In this document: piece after piece, positions 27,058-36,219 of the stretch | Position numbering within the stretch: the first letter of the stretch is position 1 | How the letters are laid out: every line of letters begins with the position of its first letter | DNA from: Reinekea marina | GTDB taxonomy: Bacteria > Pseudomonadota > Gammaproteobacteria > Pseudomonadales > Natronospirillaceae | Reading direction: 5' to 3' | DNA: 64,000 nucleotides | Assembly (NCBI RefSeq): GCF_030409715.1 | Contig: NZ_JAUFQI010000001.1 | Span: 124,001 to 188,000, forward strand | Made by a program: the position numbers and the translations under genes | Notes under the pieces: generated by a model | Told to the model about the DNA's origin: nothing | The model's database searches: none | What the model saw: the letters and a program-made list of their open reading frames with translations, nothing else

Positions 27058-27219
27058 GGTTGGTACCTTCCGTTATGAAGCTAGTGTTCATTTAACATAG
27101 CACTCTACTCTTTAAACCGATATTTTTATTTTTCGGTTGGTGCTCTAAATTCGCACACCCTTTTCACTCGGATCAATCTAAGCGCAGAAGGTCGTTGGTC
27201 AAAGCTAGCCACGCTCGAT

Positions 27220-27253
27220 AATAGGCATAAACAAGATTTACGTTATGCCTATT
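27220..27253 (-). terminator. Inverted repeat downstream of ribN
   Basis: Perfect 11-bp arms AATAGGCATAA / TTATGCCTATT around a 12-base loop, starting about 32 bases past the ribN stop and before the rimK promoter region. No T-tract follows on the minus strand, so it may be an mRNA-stabilising 3' hairpin rather than an intrinsic terminator. Confidence 0.4.
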
Positions 27254-27284
27254 TGATTAGAAGCATTGCTTGATACTTGGTGAA

Positions 27285-28226
27285 CTAAGGTTGACTCACA
27301 ACACCCACTGGTGGCTGTACTTCTGTCTCTATTTTCGGCTCTCGGGTGACCATGATAGAACCTAAAATTAACACAGCTCCGCCAGCCATCTGGTGCCAGG
27401 TCAGTGGAATGTCTAAAAATAGCCAATTTATCAGAACCGCCGCCACAGGAAAAAATAATTCGCCAATGGTGCCGTAGCGCGCCGGTATCCGCTTTAAGCC
27501 TTGGTAGTAAAGCCACATGCCCAACAATCCCGACATGGCCACCATTAAGGTGAGCTTGGGTAGAGACCCAACGCTGAGCATAAAACTTTCTTGATAGGCC
27601 ACCATTAAAATGAGCAAAGTTACAAAGCCCAATGAAAATCGGCCGGTCATAATTTGGTGGCTTTGGTAACCCATTAGGGTGAGCTTGCGACCAAACACGG
27701 TGCTGCTGCCCCAAACAAATACGGCAATTAAGGCAGAACCTGTGGCAAGCAAAACTTTTTGCAATGCAGGGTCATAAAACCATTGGCTGGTTTTTAAAAG
27801 AGCGCTTATGTCTGGCAGAATCATTAAAATTGAGCCCGCCAAACTTACCGCCGCCCACAAGGCGAAACGCTTGCGTAAAGGCTCGCCCAACAAAAAAGCC
27901 GCCATGGCAATGGCCACTACTGGCTGCAGCTTTTGCAACAAAATGACCAAGGTTGGGTTCATCATGGTAAAGGCTTTGGTAAACGCTAAGGTGCCAACCG
28001 CTGAGCCTAAAATGCCAATAAAGAGAAACGGAATGAGCGCTTCTTTTTTAAACATAAATTTAGTTCGGCGGTTAATTAGCGTAATGCCAATGAGCGCGAT
28101 CACTAACAATAAGTGCTCGTAGAATACAATCAGTAAGGTCGAATTAGTTTCGAGTAGAGGGTAACGAATTAACGTATCGGCTGCCCATAATGTTGCGGCG
28201 AGCATGATTAACAGAATACCTGTCAC
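27285..28226 (-). CDS. ribN: RibN-type riboflavin transporter (EamA/DMT family)
   Basis: An inner-membrane permease of 313 residues with two EamA repeats and about ten hydrophobic helices. Examples are MTGILLIMLAATLWAADTLIRYPLL at the start and GTIGELFFPVAAVLINWLF near the end. A DMT protein directly behind an FMN riboswitch fits RibN, the riboflavin importer described in Rhizobium and Vibrio. The start is GTG, with AAAAGGAAA eight bases upstream. The tail is proline-rich and cytoplasmic. It should be expressed when FMN is low. Confidence 0.85.
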   Translation of the reverse strand: MTGILLIMLAATLWAADTLIRYPLLETNSTLLIVFYEHLLLVIALIGITLINRRTKFMFKKEALIPFLFIGILGSAVGTLAFTKAFTMMNPTLVILLQKLQPVVAIAMAAFLLGEPLRKRFALWAAVSLAGSILMILPDISALLKTSQWFYDPALQKVLLATGSALIAVFVWGSSTVFGRKLTLMGYQSHQIMTGRFSLGFVTLLILMVAYQESFMLSVGSLPKLTLMVAMSGLLGMWLYYQGLKRIPARYGTIGELFFPVAAVLINWLFLDIPLTWHQMAGGAVLILGSIMVTREPKIETEVQPPVGVVSQP

Positions 28227-28327
28227 GTTGTTTTCCTTTTGGAAGCGTTAACGTAAACAGGGCACAGAAAAGCAAAAGCACCAGCCACCACGCAGCCAAA
28301 AAGGCGCGTTGATAGCCAATACTTAGC

Positions 28328-28467
28328 AACTTCTCTTTATCCGGACTGTAACCGTCGGCTCTGGAGTTTCACCAGATCTGCTTGACCTTACATAAGAATG
28401 TAAGCGCTCGTGGGCTTTGGCCTAAACCATTTACCACCGGTGGGGAATTTCGCCCCGCCCTGAAGTT
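28328..28467 (-). promoter_or_regulatory. FMN riboswitch (RFN element)
   Basis: On the minus strand the conserved RFN blocks appear in order: AGGGCGGGGCGAAATTCCCC, CACCGGTGGTAA, CCCACGAGCGC, GGTCAAGCAGATCTGGTGAA, CTCCAGAGCCGACGGTTA and CAGTCCGGAT. The closing P1 stem pairs AACTTC with GAAGTT at the two ends. It lies about 100 bases upstream of the ribN start. FMN binding is expected to switch off ribN. The expression platform in 28227-28327 is not obvious by eye; I see no clear terminator, so initiation control is possible. Confidence 0.97.
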
Positions 28468-28488
28468 GTGCACCTAGGTGCGCCGCAC

Positions 28489-28516
28489 ACAATACGGATT
28501 TTCAACTAAATGGCAA
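28489..28516 (-). promoter_or_regulatory. Putative sigma-70 promoter for the FMN riboswitch-ribN transcript
   Basis: A minus-strand TTGCCA (-35, 28511-28516) and TATTGT (-10, 28489-28494) are separated by 16 bases, just upstream of the aptamer. A palindrome CACCTAGGTG lies at the expected transcript start. Plausible but unconfirmed. Confidence 0.45.
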
Positions 28517-28540
28517 TTAAAACGAGCGTTTAAATGAGCC

Positions 28541-30064
28541 TTAGGGCTTAAATTCTATCGGTGGTAACGATTCTGGCGCGGCTTCAATCTCTGGCTCTGG
28601 TGCCGTAGCGCCGAACTCAACCTTTGCTGGCGGTATCGTGGGTGTTGATACAGGTTGCGCATCAAACACCGCTTTGCCTGCCGGTCGCGCGGCCTCCTTC
28701 GGAGCTTTAGCGGGCATACGTTGTTTAAGTTTTTCCAACAGCAAGCCACACTTTTTAGCCATAGCGTCTTGCCCAAGCGCTTGCAGAGCTTTTGTCAGTA
28801 ATTGATACGCCTGTACAATGTTTACATAGTTCAAGTCATCAACATGCAAGCCGTTGATCATCCAAACCACGGCTTTAAAATTACTTTGTTGCTCACACGT
28901 TACCGCCAACTGATAACGCAATTCGCTCGATTGCGGTTTGTATTTTGGCAACACCAGGCTAAGCCTACGATACTGTGAATACAGTCGGTTCATTTGAGCC
29001 TCGCGGGCTAAATTCATAAAATAGATGTCGGCATAGGTGGCTAACGCCTTGTGTTGTTTTAATAACAACAATAAATCAAAATACTTCTCGGCCAGTTTCT
29101 TATTGGTTGGAAAAGTGGCTGCGCCTTCTTTGAGTAAACCTAAGCTGCGCGCATAGTCGCCTTCTTTTAAAAACACACCCACTTTTGCCAGCAGAGTATC
29201 TTCGGGGTTCCGCTCGTGGTCGTAACCGGTAATATCGTTACCCGACGTAAAGCCTAAGCGATCTTGGTATTGATACAGCATGTAACCCATAATATGAAAC
29301 ATCACTAGGGTGTAATAGTTCGCCACGATAGACTGAAACACAGAAGATACCGCTGCAAAATCGTTGCCGATGATGGCTGAAATAGCGCTCACAGAAGACG
29401 TCATCACCAGTAACAACCCAAGCAATACCGCATAAGGGAACCCAACTTTAGCCATTAGGTTAACAAACATAACGGGATTGAGTGATTGAATAATACTGCC
29501 GGTATGCGCAAAGCAAATGAGAATGGCTGGTAAGCCAACAATAAAGAGCAACCCTAATAAGTTGACAGCAACCTGGCCCACTTGCAAAGCCGTCACGATT
29601 AGAATCCCGACCATGAGTATAATCATTAAGATCATTTTAAAGGATAAACCTAACCCGCCAGCAACAGCGTCGACAGCAGTAGGCGGCTCAAAGTCACCAT
29701 CGGAAGAAAGCGTCATGGCCATAAAACTGTAATTTAACATAGCACCGTAAAGGGCAAGCGTAATGATAAATAACGTTAAAGCACCGAAGGGTAAGCTAGA
29801 AACCACGGCCATACCAACCGACACACCCACAATCATCATGAGTGCTTCAGAGTTAAGCGGGTATTTAAATGCCTGCTCAATACGTCGCCAAAACGGTTCA
29901 ACGTTGTCACTGTTTGCGACCGACTCTAAAAGTTCACCGCATCGAATGCAACGTGGTTGACCGTGGCTACTGGAATTATCAACACACTCACTGCAGGTAT
30001 CTTGTTCACAGCTATTGCAATGAAACGATGTAGGAACAAGCGGGTGGTACTTACAGGTGTCCAT
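28541..30064 (-). CDS. Membrane protein with N-terminal zinc-finger-like domain and helical-repeat tail
   Basis: About 507 residues. The first 45 form a Cys/His cluster (CKYH, CNSCEQDTCSECVD, CIRCGELL) like a B-box or zinc ribbon. Residues about 75-270 hold five or six hydrophobic helices of a DUF4013-like integral membrane region. The cytoplasmic remainder is helical and TPR-like (LLAKVGVFLKEGDYARSLGLLKEG), ending in a proline-rich tail. The start chosen has AGGAG seven bases upstream and overlaps the end of the rhomboid gene, so the two are coupled. Function unknown. Confidence 0.75.
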   Translation of the reverse strand: MDTCKYHPLVPTSFHCNSCEQDTCSECVDNSSSHGQPRCIRCGELLESVANSDNVEPFWRRIEQAFKYPLNSEALMMIVGVSVGMAVVSSLPFGALTLFIITLALYGAMLNYSFMAMTLSSDGDFEPPTAVDAVAGGLGLSFKMILMIILMVGILIVTALQVGQVAVNLLGLLFIVGLPAILICFAHTGSIIQSLNPVMFVNLMAKVGFPYAVLLGLLLVMTSSVSAISAIIGNDFAAVSSVFQSIVANYYTLVMFHIMGYMLYQYQDRLGFTSGNDITGYDHERNPEDTLLAKVGVFLKEGDYARSLGLLKEGAATFPTNKKLAEKYFDLLLLLKQHKALATYADIYFMNLAREAQMNRLYSQYRRLSLVLPKYKPQSSELRYQLAVTCEQQSNFKAVVWMINGLHVDDLNYVNIVQAYQLLTKALQALGQDAMAKKCGLLLEKLKQRMPAKAPKEAARPAGKAVFDAQPVSTPTIPPAKVEFGATAPEPEIEAAPESLPPIEFKP

Positions 30065-31493
30065 GCGCACACTCCTGCGTTAATGATTGATAACGTTCTT
30101 TAAATAAACTTAAATTGTGGTGATCATGTTCTTGCGCAAACACTTCCATGAGCTTTTGCGTCAGCAGTTTTAAATCGGCGGGCCGTGTTTCAAGTTGGAA
30201 CAATCGCTCGTGAATCGATTTAGCGGCGACCGAATTATTCGGCGTAAGTATTTTTAAAGCTAACTTTAGTAGTTCATCGGGCGCTAACGTAGCGTATTGC
30301 TCGCCCGTTGTTTGCCAAACCTGTGCAAGCTCTTTTTTCTGTTCGATCGATAAGTTAGACAGCGATAGAAATTCATTCAGTTCGCGGCTGAAGGTTTTAT
30401 TGCGAACAACACGGTTTAGGTTGTAGCGAATATTAGCCAGTTCATAATCGAGCCCTTCGGCTTGAATTAACTGATTAAGTTGCGTAAGTGCCGAGTCAAA
30501 ACGAAGCGCATCTATTGCTGAGTATATTTTGGCTAAGGCTTTTTGACGCGGTGAGAAATCTTGATCTTCGTCTAAGTAGCTTTGATCTAATAATTTTGGT
30601 GAAAGTAACAATGCTACGCCAATTAGAATTGCGCCAGCCACAAACCCACCCGCGTGCGCCATAAAGGCAACGTTAGAATCTACGGCTGTCATGTAAGAGT
30701 ATATTTCTTTACCTATATAAAACGGCAAAATAAGCAATGCAGGCGCTCTAAAATAACCCACAAAAAACAGAACCCAATAGAAAAATTCTATTTTCTTAAA
30801 TCGGAAGACCGCTAAGTACATGGCCATAACGCCAGAAATTGCGCCAGAAGCGCCCACTAGGGGAACGCCGCTGTCGAGATGAGTCACTACTTGCGCTAAA
30901 CCGGCGAATACACCGCCTACTAAGTAAAAAACTAAAAATCGTAGATGACCAATCGCGGCTTCTACGGCATAGCCGAAGATAAACAAAAACACCATATTGC
31001 CGAGTAAGTGGCTAACGCTACCGTGTAGAAACTGATGTGATAATAAATCGGATACTGAAACATCGTTGGAGATTAGTCCGCCGGAGAAAGAGCTAATAGA
31101 CGAAAACTGATCTTGAATTTCTTGCCTTGGTCGGCGCCATTCATTGTAAAAGCTGAGTTCAAATTCAGATTTTGCGTACCGTTGTAAATGGCTATAAAAC
31201 TCGGTGTGCATCAGAATGCTGGCGGCAACATTCACGAGCTGTTCATCGTAGTAAAACTGTTCTACTCGCTCTAATGTAACTTTGTCTTCTTCAGCTTTAA
31301 GGTAGTCAACAAAAATGGGGTATTCTTGCTCAAGAAAATTACGCTCCATGTAGCTTTCAATTGCTCGGCCTGCCTTTTCGTTATCACCTGACTGATAAGT
31401 AAAATAAATGAATACATTTAATAAAATAAGCGCAATGAGCACGAACGGCGCACGAGACATTTCGAGCCGTTTTTCGGTGGGGAAGATAATCAT
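30051..31493 (-). CDS. Rhomboid-family intramembrane serine protease
   Basis: A 480-residue membrane protease. TM1 is near the N-terminus (APFVLIALILLNVFIYF), followed by a periplasmic loop of about 110 residues. The rhomboid core has HQFLHGSVSHLLGNMVFLFIFG, the catalytic Ser in VGASGAISGVMA, and the catalytic His in AHAGGFVAGA. A C-terminal helical domain of about 170 residues follows and is longer than in GlpG. The start was moved seven codons in because AAGGA precedes this ATG. It is cotranscribed with the overlapping zinc-finger membrane protein, which may be substrate or partner. Confidence 0.9.
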   Translation of the reverse strand: MIIFPTEKRLEMSRAPFVLIALILLNVFIYFTYQSGDNEKAGRAIESYMERNFLEQEYPIFVDYLKAEEDKVTLERVEQFYYDEQLVNVAASILMHTEFYSHLQRYAKSEFELSFYNEWRRPRQEIQDQFSSISSFSGGLISNDVSVSDLLSHQFLHGSVSHLLGNMVFLFIFGYAVEAAIGHLRFLVFYLVGGVFAGLAQVVTHLDSGVPLVGASGAISGVMAMYLAVFRFKKIEFFYWVLFFVGYFRAPALLILPFYIGKEIYSYMTAVDSNVAFMAHAGGFVAGAILIGVALLLSPKLLDQSYLDEDQDFSPRQKALAKIYSAIDALRFDSALTQLNQLIQAEGLDYELANIRYNLNRVVRNKTFSRELNEFLSLSNLSIEQKKELAQVWQTTGEQYATLAPDELLKLALKILTPNNSVAAKSIHERLFQLETRPADLKLLTQKLMEVFAQEHDHHNLSLFKERYQSLTQECAHGHL

Positions 31494-31584
31494 GATTTGT
31501 TTCCTTACAATCAACTTGCAAGGTTAACAAAATTTTTCAGGAAATTCCTAGTGATATCAACTTTTTTAGTATTTTTTCGTGCTT

Positions 31585-32973
31585 TTAAAATTGGTACGTC
31601 AACTCGAACACGAGTCGATCTCTATCATCTGCACCGATTAGCAATGGGAAATCACCCGCGACATAATCGATGAAACGCAGTGTACTGCTCAATGCATCAT
31701 GATGCTGGTACTCCAGCGCTAGGCCTTGAATACGGCCAGAATCGGAATCGAACCCAAAACCCATCGCTTGTGCCTGAAGCGAAAGAGTATCTCTCAACCA
31801 TGATTTAGAATACAGCATCAGCCAGGCGACATTAGTTTTGTTTTCGGCCATTAAATTAAGTGCGTCATAGTTAAGCACTTGTCCAAATTGAACTTCCGTC
31901 ATGAACCTACCCATTGATGCAGGGTGGTAGTCTAACCCCACGACCGCATTGAACTGGTTGTAATTCACAAGATCGGCCGGCAGGCCTTCAATAACGGTTT
32001 GCGCCTTTAAGTTTGTGGTGATCCCTGTTTCAGCTTTCAACAACGTTGAGCCCAGCACATAACTGGCCGCGGCCGAAACGGATTGCGTTCTCGCAAATAG
32101 GCTGTACTCAGGTGCTAACCCGCCTTCAACCGGTTGCATTTTGAACGTCGGCGTGTGTTGAAGCTGCGTGTTGGCATTGAGCTGCCAATCTAACGCGCCA
32201 TTCACGCCAGAAAGCGATAAAAAGGCACTCATGTTTTCAATAGCAAACGGCTCAGCAGAAACATCCAAGGCCGACAAAGGTGTTGTGAAATCGGTTCCTG
32301 GCGCGCCCAGTTTAGATACTGTGTGCTCGTGCACCACGCCTAATTTAACTCGAGTAGAGCCAAAAGAACCCGATGCCCAACTGGTCCAGGCAGGAATAGA
32401 CGCATCTTTAGGGTCGACTAAGCCAGGCAATGAGAGATCTTGTGCATACAAGGTATTGGCAATAGAAAACGCATCGGCCAGGCCAAGGGTTACGGTTTGA
32501 ATACCGGTACTGTATTGCCATAGGTTGTGTTGCACACGTGCCGTTAGCTGGTTGATTGAATAACTAAACTCACGAGCGCTTTGATCTTGTGAACTCCAAT
32601 CTTCATCGCTTCTCAGTATGAATATTGAGTCGGCTTGTAACGAAACATCGGCTTTAATATCTAACCATTGAGTCGGGTTAATATTTAATTCAGGGTTATA
32701 GTATGCCTGCACGCCAGAGACACCGGAAAAACGTTTTTCTACTGGGGTAGCTTCATCACTGTTAATGTTAGCAATCACCTTCGATCCAATTTCATGCTGC
32801 CAATTAATGAGACTGGGCGTTGTTTGCAACGGTTCATTGGGTTCAATTGTATCGAACAAGTCTTCTGAGAAAGCATCGTCAAAATCGTCTGCACGCGCTT
32901 GATTGTGTGCATATAATGAACCCGTAATGAGTGTAATCACAACCAGTGGGCACAGCTTTATCGGCGTATTCAT
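31585..32973 (-). CDS. Outer-membrane beta-barrel protein of an RND/LolA-like operon
   Basis: A 462-residue exported protein with a signal peptide ending in ARA (about residue 28). The mature N-terminus is acidic (DDFDDAFSEDLFD). The rest shows amphipathic beta-strands and ends in a terminal aromatic strand (LVFELTYQF), typical of BAM-assembled barrels. It is the last gene of the tetR-RND-LolA-like operon, with one base between it and the LolA-like gene. It could be the outer-membrane outlet or acceptor for what the RND protein exports. Family not identified beyond this. Confidence 0.7.
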   Translation of the reverse strand: MNTPIKLCPLVVITLITGSLYAHNQARADDFDDAFSEDLFDTIEPNEPLQTTPSLINWQHEIGSKVIANINSDEATPVEKRFSGVSGVQAYYNPELNINPTQWLDIKADVSLQADSIFILRSDEDWSSQDQSAREFSYSINQLTARVQHNLWQYSTGIQTVTLGLADAFSIANTLYAQDLSLPGLVDPKDASIPAWTSWASGSFGSTRVKLGVVHEHTVSKLGAPGTDFTTPLSALDVSAEPFAIENMSAFLSLSGVNGALDWQLNANTQLQHTPTFKMQPVEGGLAPEYSLFARTQSVSAAASYVLGSTLLKAETGITTNLKAQTVIEGLPADLVNYNQFNAVVGLDYHPASMGRFMTEVQFGQVLNYDALNLMAENKTNVAWLMLYSKSWLRDTLSLQAQAMGFGFDSDSGRIQGLALEYQHHDALSSTLRFIDYVAGDFPLLIGADDRDRLVFELTYQF

Positions 32974-32974
32974 C

Positions 32975-33757
32975 TTACAAACCTTGCTCTAAGCGATTCA
33001 ACGTAAAACTATTTTGATCAATATTTGCATCGACAATAATATCCGTCGTGCTCATTTGTGTTCGATGAACGGTTTTACCATTTTTTTGGCTTATCATTTG
33101 AACTTTAGTGTTTATCCAATAGCCGTTAATTAACTTCGTTTCTGCAACATTCAGTAGCTTAACCTCTCCTTTCTTTTCTAAATAGTTTATGCCTCTAATT
33201 GGCAAGAAATTATCTTGCCGAACATAACTAATGGTTTTTACATAACCGGTCTTTTCAACAACCGCTTCAGAAACGGGTAAGGCTTCTATGACCCACACCT
33301 TTTGATCATTCACTTCGTCTTCTTTCAGCAATTTGAATTGCCAGTCTTCTAGGTTTCGTTTACTCATATCGGCGTATGAGAAGTCACTGCCCATAAAGCT
33401 TCCTGTTTTATCGCTCCCAGCTATTCGCTTAGCTTTTCCTAAGCTGGGTAAAAACATCCACTGATCGTCGTCTTCATTCGCCGCTTTGTAATCTTTCATT
33501 AAAAACCCGGTACCCTTCACATCGGCCGGTTCTAAAAAGAACAACAATGACGCGTCATAGCTGCCCATATCGGCACTTTGCGATTGCATGGCTCGAATAC
33601 GTTGCTTGCCTTTGTTATCAACTAAAATCATCGTCATATTCGACTGCAAGGTTGAAGGCGTTTTAACTTGATCAACGCGCGACATAATTTCATCGGCGGT
33701 CATTGCCATTAACGATCCAGACAAAACCAGAACGGCGATCAGCAGACACTTTTTCAT
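32975..33757 (-). CDS. LolA-like outer-membrane lipoprotein-sorting family protein
   Basis: A 260-residue periplasmic protein with signal peptide MKKCLLIAVLVLSGSLMA. The body matches the LolA/TP_0789-like pattern: ADEIMSRVDQVKTPSTLQSNMTM, LLFFLEPADVKGTGFLMKDYK, DDQWMFLPSLGKAKRIAGSDK, and GSFMGSDFSYADM. These proteins form an open beta-fold that can carry lipids. They are commonly encoded next to MMPL/RND exporters, as here (11 bases apart). Likely a periplasmic carrier of a hydrophobic substrate. AGGAG precedes the ATG. Confidence 0.88.
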   Translation of the reverse strand: MKKCLLIAVLVLSGSLMAMTADEIMSRVDQVKTPSTLQSNMTMILVDNKGKQRIRAMQSQSADMGSYDASLLFFLEPADVKGTGFLMKDYKAANEDDDQWMFLPSLGKAKRIAGSDKTGSFMGSDFSYADMSKRNLEDWQFKLLKEDEVNDQKVWVIEALPVSEAVVEKTGYVKTISYVRQDNFLPIRGINYLEKKGEVKLLNVAETKLINGYWINTKVQMISQKNGKTVHRTQMSTTDIIVDANIDQNSFTLNRLEQGL

Positions 33758-33768
33758 GAGCCTCTCCT

Positions 33769-36219
33769 TTAAGTTATTGAATGTTCTTTTTCAGTTTCCG
33801 TATTCCTAAAATACCAGCGCAATAAAAATGGCGTTAAGGTAAAGTTAGAAAGCATGGCCAATACAAACGAAGTTCCACACAAAAAACCTAGATTGAATAT
33901 GCTACTCACATCACTGAATAGAAATACATAAAACCCTGCCGCTAATACAACGCAGGTTGTTAATAACGCTTTACCTGCCCCCGAAAAGGCATCGTCCATC
34001 GCCTGTTTCAATGCGTGCCCTTGTTCAATGCCGCGCCGAAAGTGATGTGTAAAATGCACGGTGTTGTCTACCGCAATCCCAATGGCGATTGTGGCGACTA
34101 AAATGGTGAGCATATCGAGCTCAATGCCTAACGGGTACATTAACCCCATTACGATGACAATGGGGGCAACATTGGGAATCATGGCAACAACGCCGAGCTT
34201 TATTGAGTTGAGTAACAGCATCATCATCAGCCCAATAACAACCGCCGCAATGACGTAACTGAATGCCGCCGAGTAAACCAATGCAGTCATGGTGCCGGCC
34301 AATAATGCGATCAGCCCACTTACATTTACGCTAGCGTGATCGGCAAATAGCGCATCCCCTTGTGCTTGAAGTTCGGCAACAAACCCTTCGTAAAACATCA
34401 AGTCACTCCAAGGCAGTATCAACGTCATTCTAGTTTTTTGAAAATCACTATCAACGAGCTGATACAATTGCTCGGGCGCACTGTTTTCAAATAGAAACAA
34501 CTCCTCATTGATCAGCGACTGAGTCTTTGGCAAAGAAAAATGTTCTACGCCGCCACCTTGCAGTGCACGATTAGACTCTTTAATAACATCGATAATGGAG
34601 TTAACGCCTTTAACTTCTACGTTCCCTTTTGAGTAGCTTTCAAGGGATTCTTGCCAGCTTGCTAGCTGAGTTAAAAATGCCAATTGCTTTACGCCGTTGG
34701 GCTCGCCAGTATCAAACACCACATCCATGGTCATGGTGCCACTGAGCTGGTCATCAATAACTTGGGTCGCTTGCACAATAGGTAAGCTTGCTGGCATCCA
34801 ATTGAGTGGATCATGAGAAAAGTTGAGTTTTACAATTTGCGTAAAAGCCAGCATAGAGCCTATCAACCACAACACGGCAATTTTACCGCCGTATTGCCAA
34901 GAGACCTTCGACAGAAATGTCATAAGCTCAGAAAGCCGATCATCACTTTCTAACGGTTTCACCGCTGCTTGAGGAAGGAGCATCAGCAAGGCGGGCACAA
35001 TCGTTATCGTCAGCACGAATGCCAACATTACGCCAATTGCCGCATAGATTCCTAGGTTCTTAATAGGCACGACATCAGCAACCGATAAAGACAACAAACC
35101 ACCGGCCGTCGTCAAAGAAGTGAGCAACATCGGTATTGCAGTGTTTTTAATGGCGCTGTGAATGGCCTGGGGTTTTAATTGCCCTTTTCTAATAAACTGG
35201 TAATAGTGCGTAAGTAAGTGAACGGCATCTCCGACCGTAACGGCCAGCAAAAATGTTGGCAGTAGTATCAATGGAATTTGTATTTTTTGACCCGCTAACA
35301 CAAATACTGCGAAAGTAAGCAGTAACCCAGATAATAGCGCTACTACAGGCGCAATAACCGCAGCAAGCTGGCGGAAAAAGAGCAGCAATGTAATCACAAT
35401 GAGAGCCACCGTGAGGCGTAAGAAAAAGGCCATTTCGCTTTTCATGGTGCTTTCTAGTGCCACATTTAAGGCAGGCATGCCCGCTAAAATGGGCGATAGT
35501 TGCGGGTAATCGGCCATGATGAGTTCAACTTCTTCGATCATGTCCATAAGTTGAAACTGAGTCACTAACGGCAAACTTTGTTGCTCTCGAGGTGCTTCAA
35601 AAGCCACCGTTGAAAATGCATCATCGCTAAAGGCATCTTCAAATGCGTTATCAAAATCTGCGGTATCTTGGTTTTGCTCGCCATAATCATAGGTGGCCGG
35701 CTCTATCATCACCAGCGCCATCGTGCGGGCATCGTTCACTAAAATTGTACTGGCCAGAGTACTGTTCTGAATTCTTTGCTCTAGCTGCTTAAAATCGGCC
35801 TCAAGGCTTGGCAGTTCTTCTACTAAATCGACCACCAGTAAGCTGTTATCAGACCCCTGCTGATACGGCGCATTGATGAGCGAGGTGACGTCATCAACAT
35901 ACGGCAGTTCATCTTCTAGCCGTGTGTGCAACTGCTGAAGTGACGCCATAAAAGACGCCGACAAAACGTCACCTTGCAGGCCCAACATGACAATATCATT
36001 GCGGCCAAATGCTTCTTTAACAGCACTATAGTCGACTCGAATATCTGAGGTTGGCGAGACAAAACTTTCCATTTCAGGGTCTAATTCAATAAACCGTAGG
36101 TTTTGGCCCATCGCAACAATGACGATTAAAAAAGCCAATAAAGATCGCTTGGGGTGATGCACAAAAACTGAACTGAGAGCAACAAGCCACTGCTCTACTT
36201 TCATCATCCACTGGCTCAT
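33769..36219 (-). CDS. RND/MMPL-family exporter
   Basis: An 816-residue inner-membrane transporter of the HAE3/MMPL type with about 12 helices in two repeats, each with a large periplasmic loop. Core helices include LPTFLLAVTVGDAVHLLTHYYQF and ATIAIGIAVDNTVHFTHHFRRG, which carry the proton-relay Asp residues. This class moves hydrophobic substrates such as hopanoids or lipids. An acidic Phe-rich stretch (FDNAFEDAFSDDAF, about 189-202) interrupts the first loop. GGAGG precedes the ATG, which overlaps the tetR stop by four bases. Confidence 0.92.
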   Translation of the reverse strand: MSQWMMKVEQWLVALSSVFVHHPKRSLLAFLIVIVAMGQNLRFIELDPEMESFVSPTSDIRVDYSAVKEAFGRNDIVMLGLQGDVLSASFMASLQQLHTRLEDELPYVDDVTSLINAPYQQGSDNSLLVVDLVEELPSLEADFKQLEQRIQNSTLASTILVNDARTMALVMIEPATYDYGEQNQDTADFDNAFEDAFSDDAFSTVAFEAPREQQSLPLVTQFQLMDMIEEVELIMADYPQLSPILAGMPALNVALESTMKSEMAFFLRLTVALIVITLLLFFRQLAAVIAPVVALLSGLLLTFAVFVLAGQKIQIPLILLPTFLLAVTVGDAVHLLTHYYQFIRKGQLKPQAIHSAIKNTAIPMLLTSLTTAGGLLSLSVADVVPIKNLGIYAAIGVMLAFVLTITIVPALLMLLPQAAVKPLESDDRLSELMTFLSKVSWQYGGKIAVLWLIGSMLAFTQIVKLNFSHDPLNWMPASLPIVQATQVIDDQLSGTMTMDVVFDTGEPNGVKQLAFLTQLASWQESLESYSKGNVEVKGVNSIIDVIKESNRALQGGGVEHFSLPKTQSLINEELFLFENSAPEQLYQLVDSDFQKTRMTLILPWSDLMFYEGFVAELQAQGDALFADHASVNVSGLIALLAGTMTALVYSAAFSYVIAAVVIGLMMMLLLNSIKLGVVAMIPNVAPIVIVMGLMYPLGIELDMLTILVATIAIGIAVDNTVHFTHHFRRGIEQGHALKQAMDDAFSGAGKALLTTCVVLAAGFYVFLFSDVSSIFNLGFLCGTSFVLAMLSNFTLTPFLLRWYFRNTETEKEHSIT

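Noticed and set aside
28144..28329. 61-codon frame with a hydrophobic stretch between the FMN riboswitch and ribN
   Set aside because: Its TTG start lies in the aptamer closing stem with no ribosome-binding site, and it runs over the ribN start in another frame.
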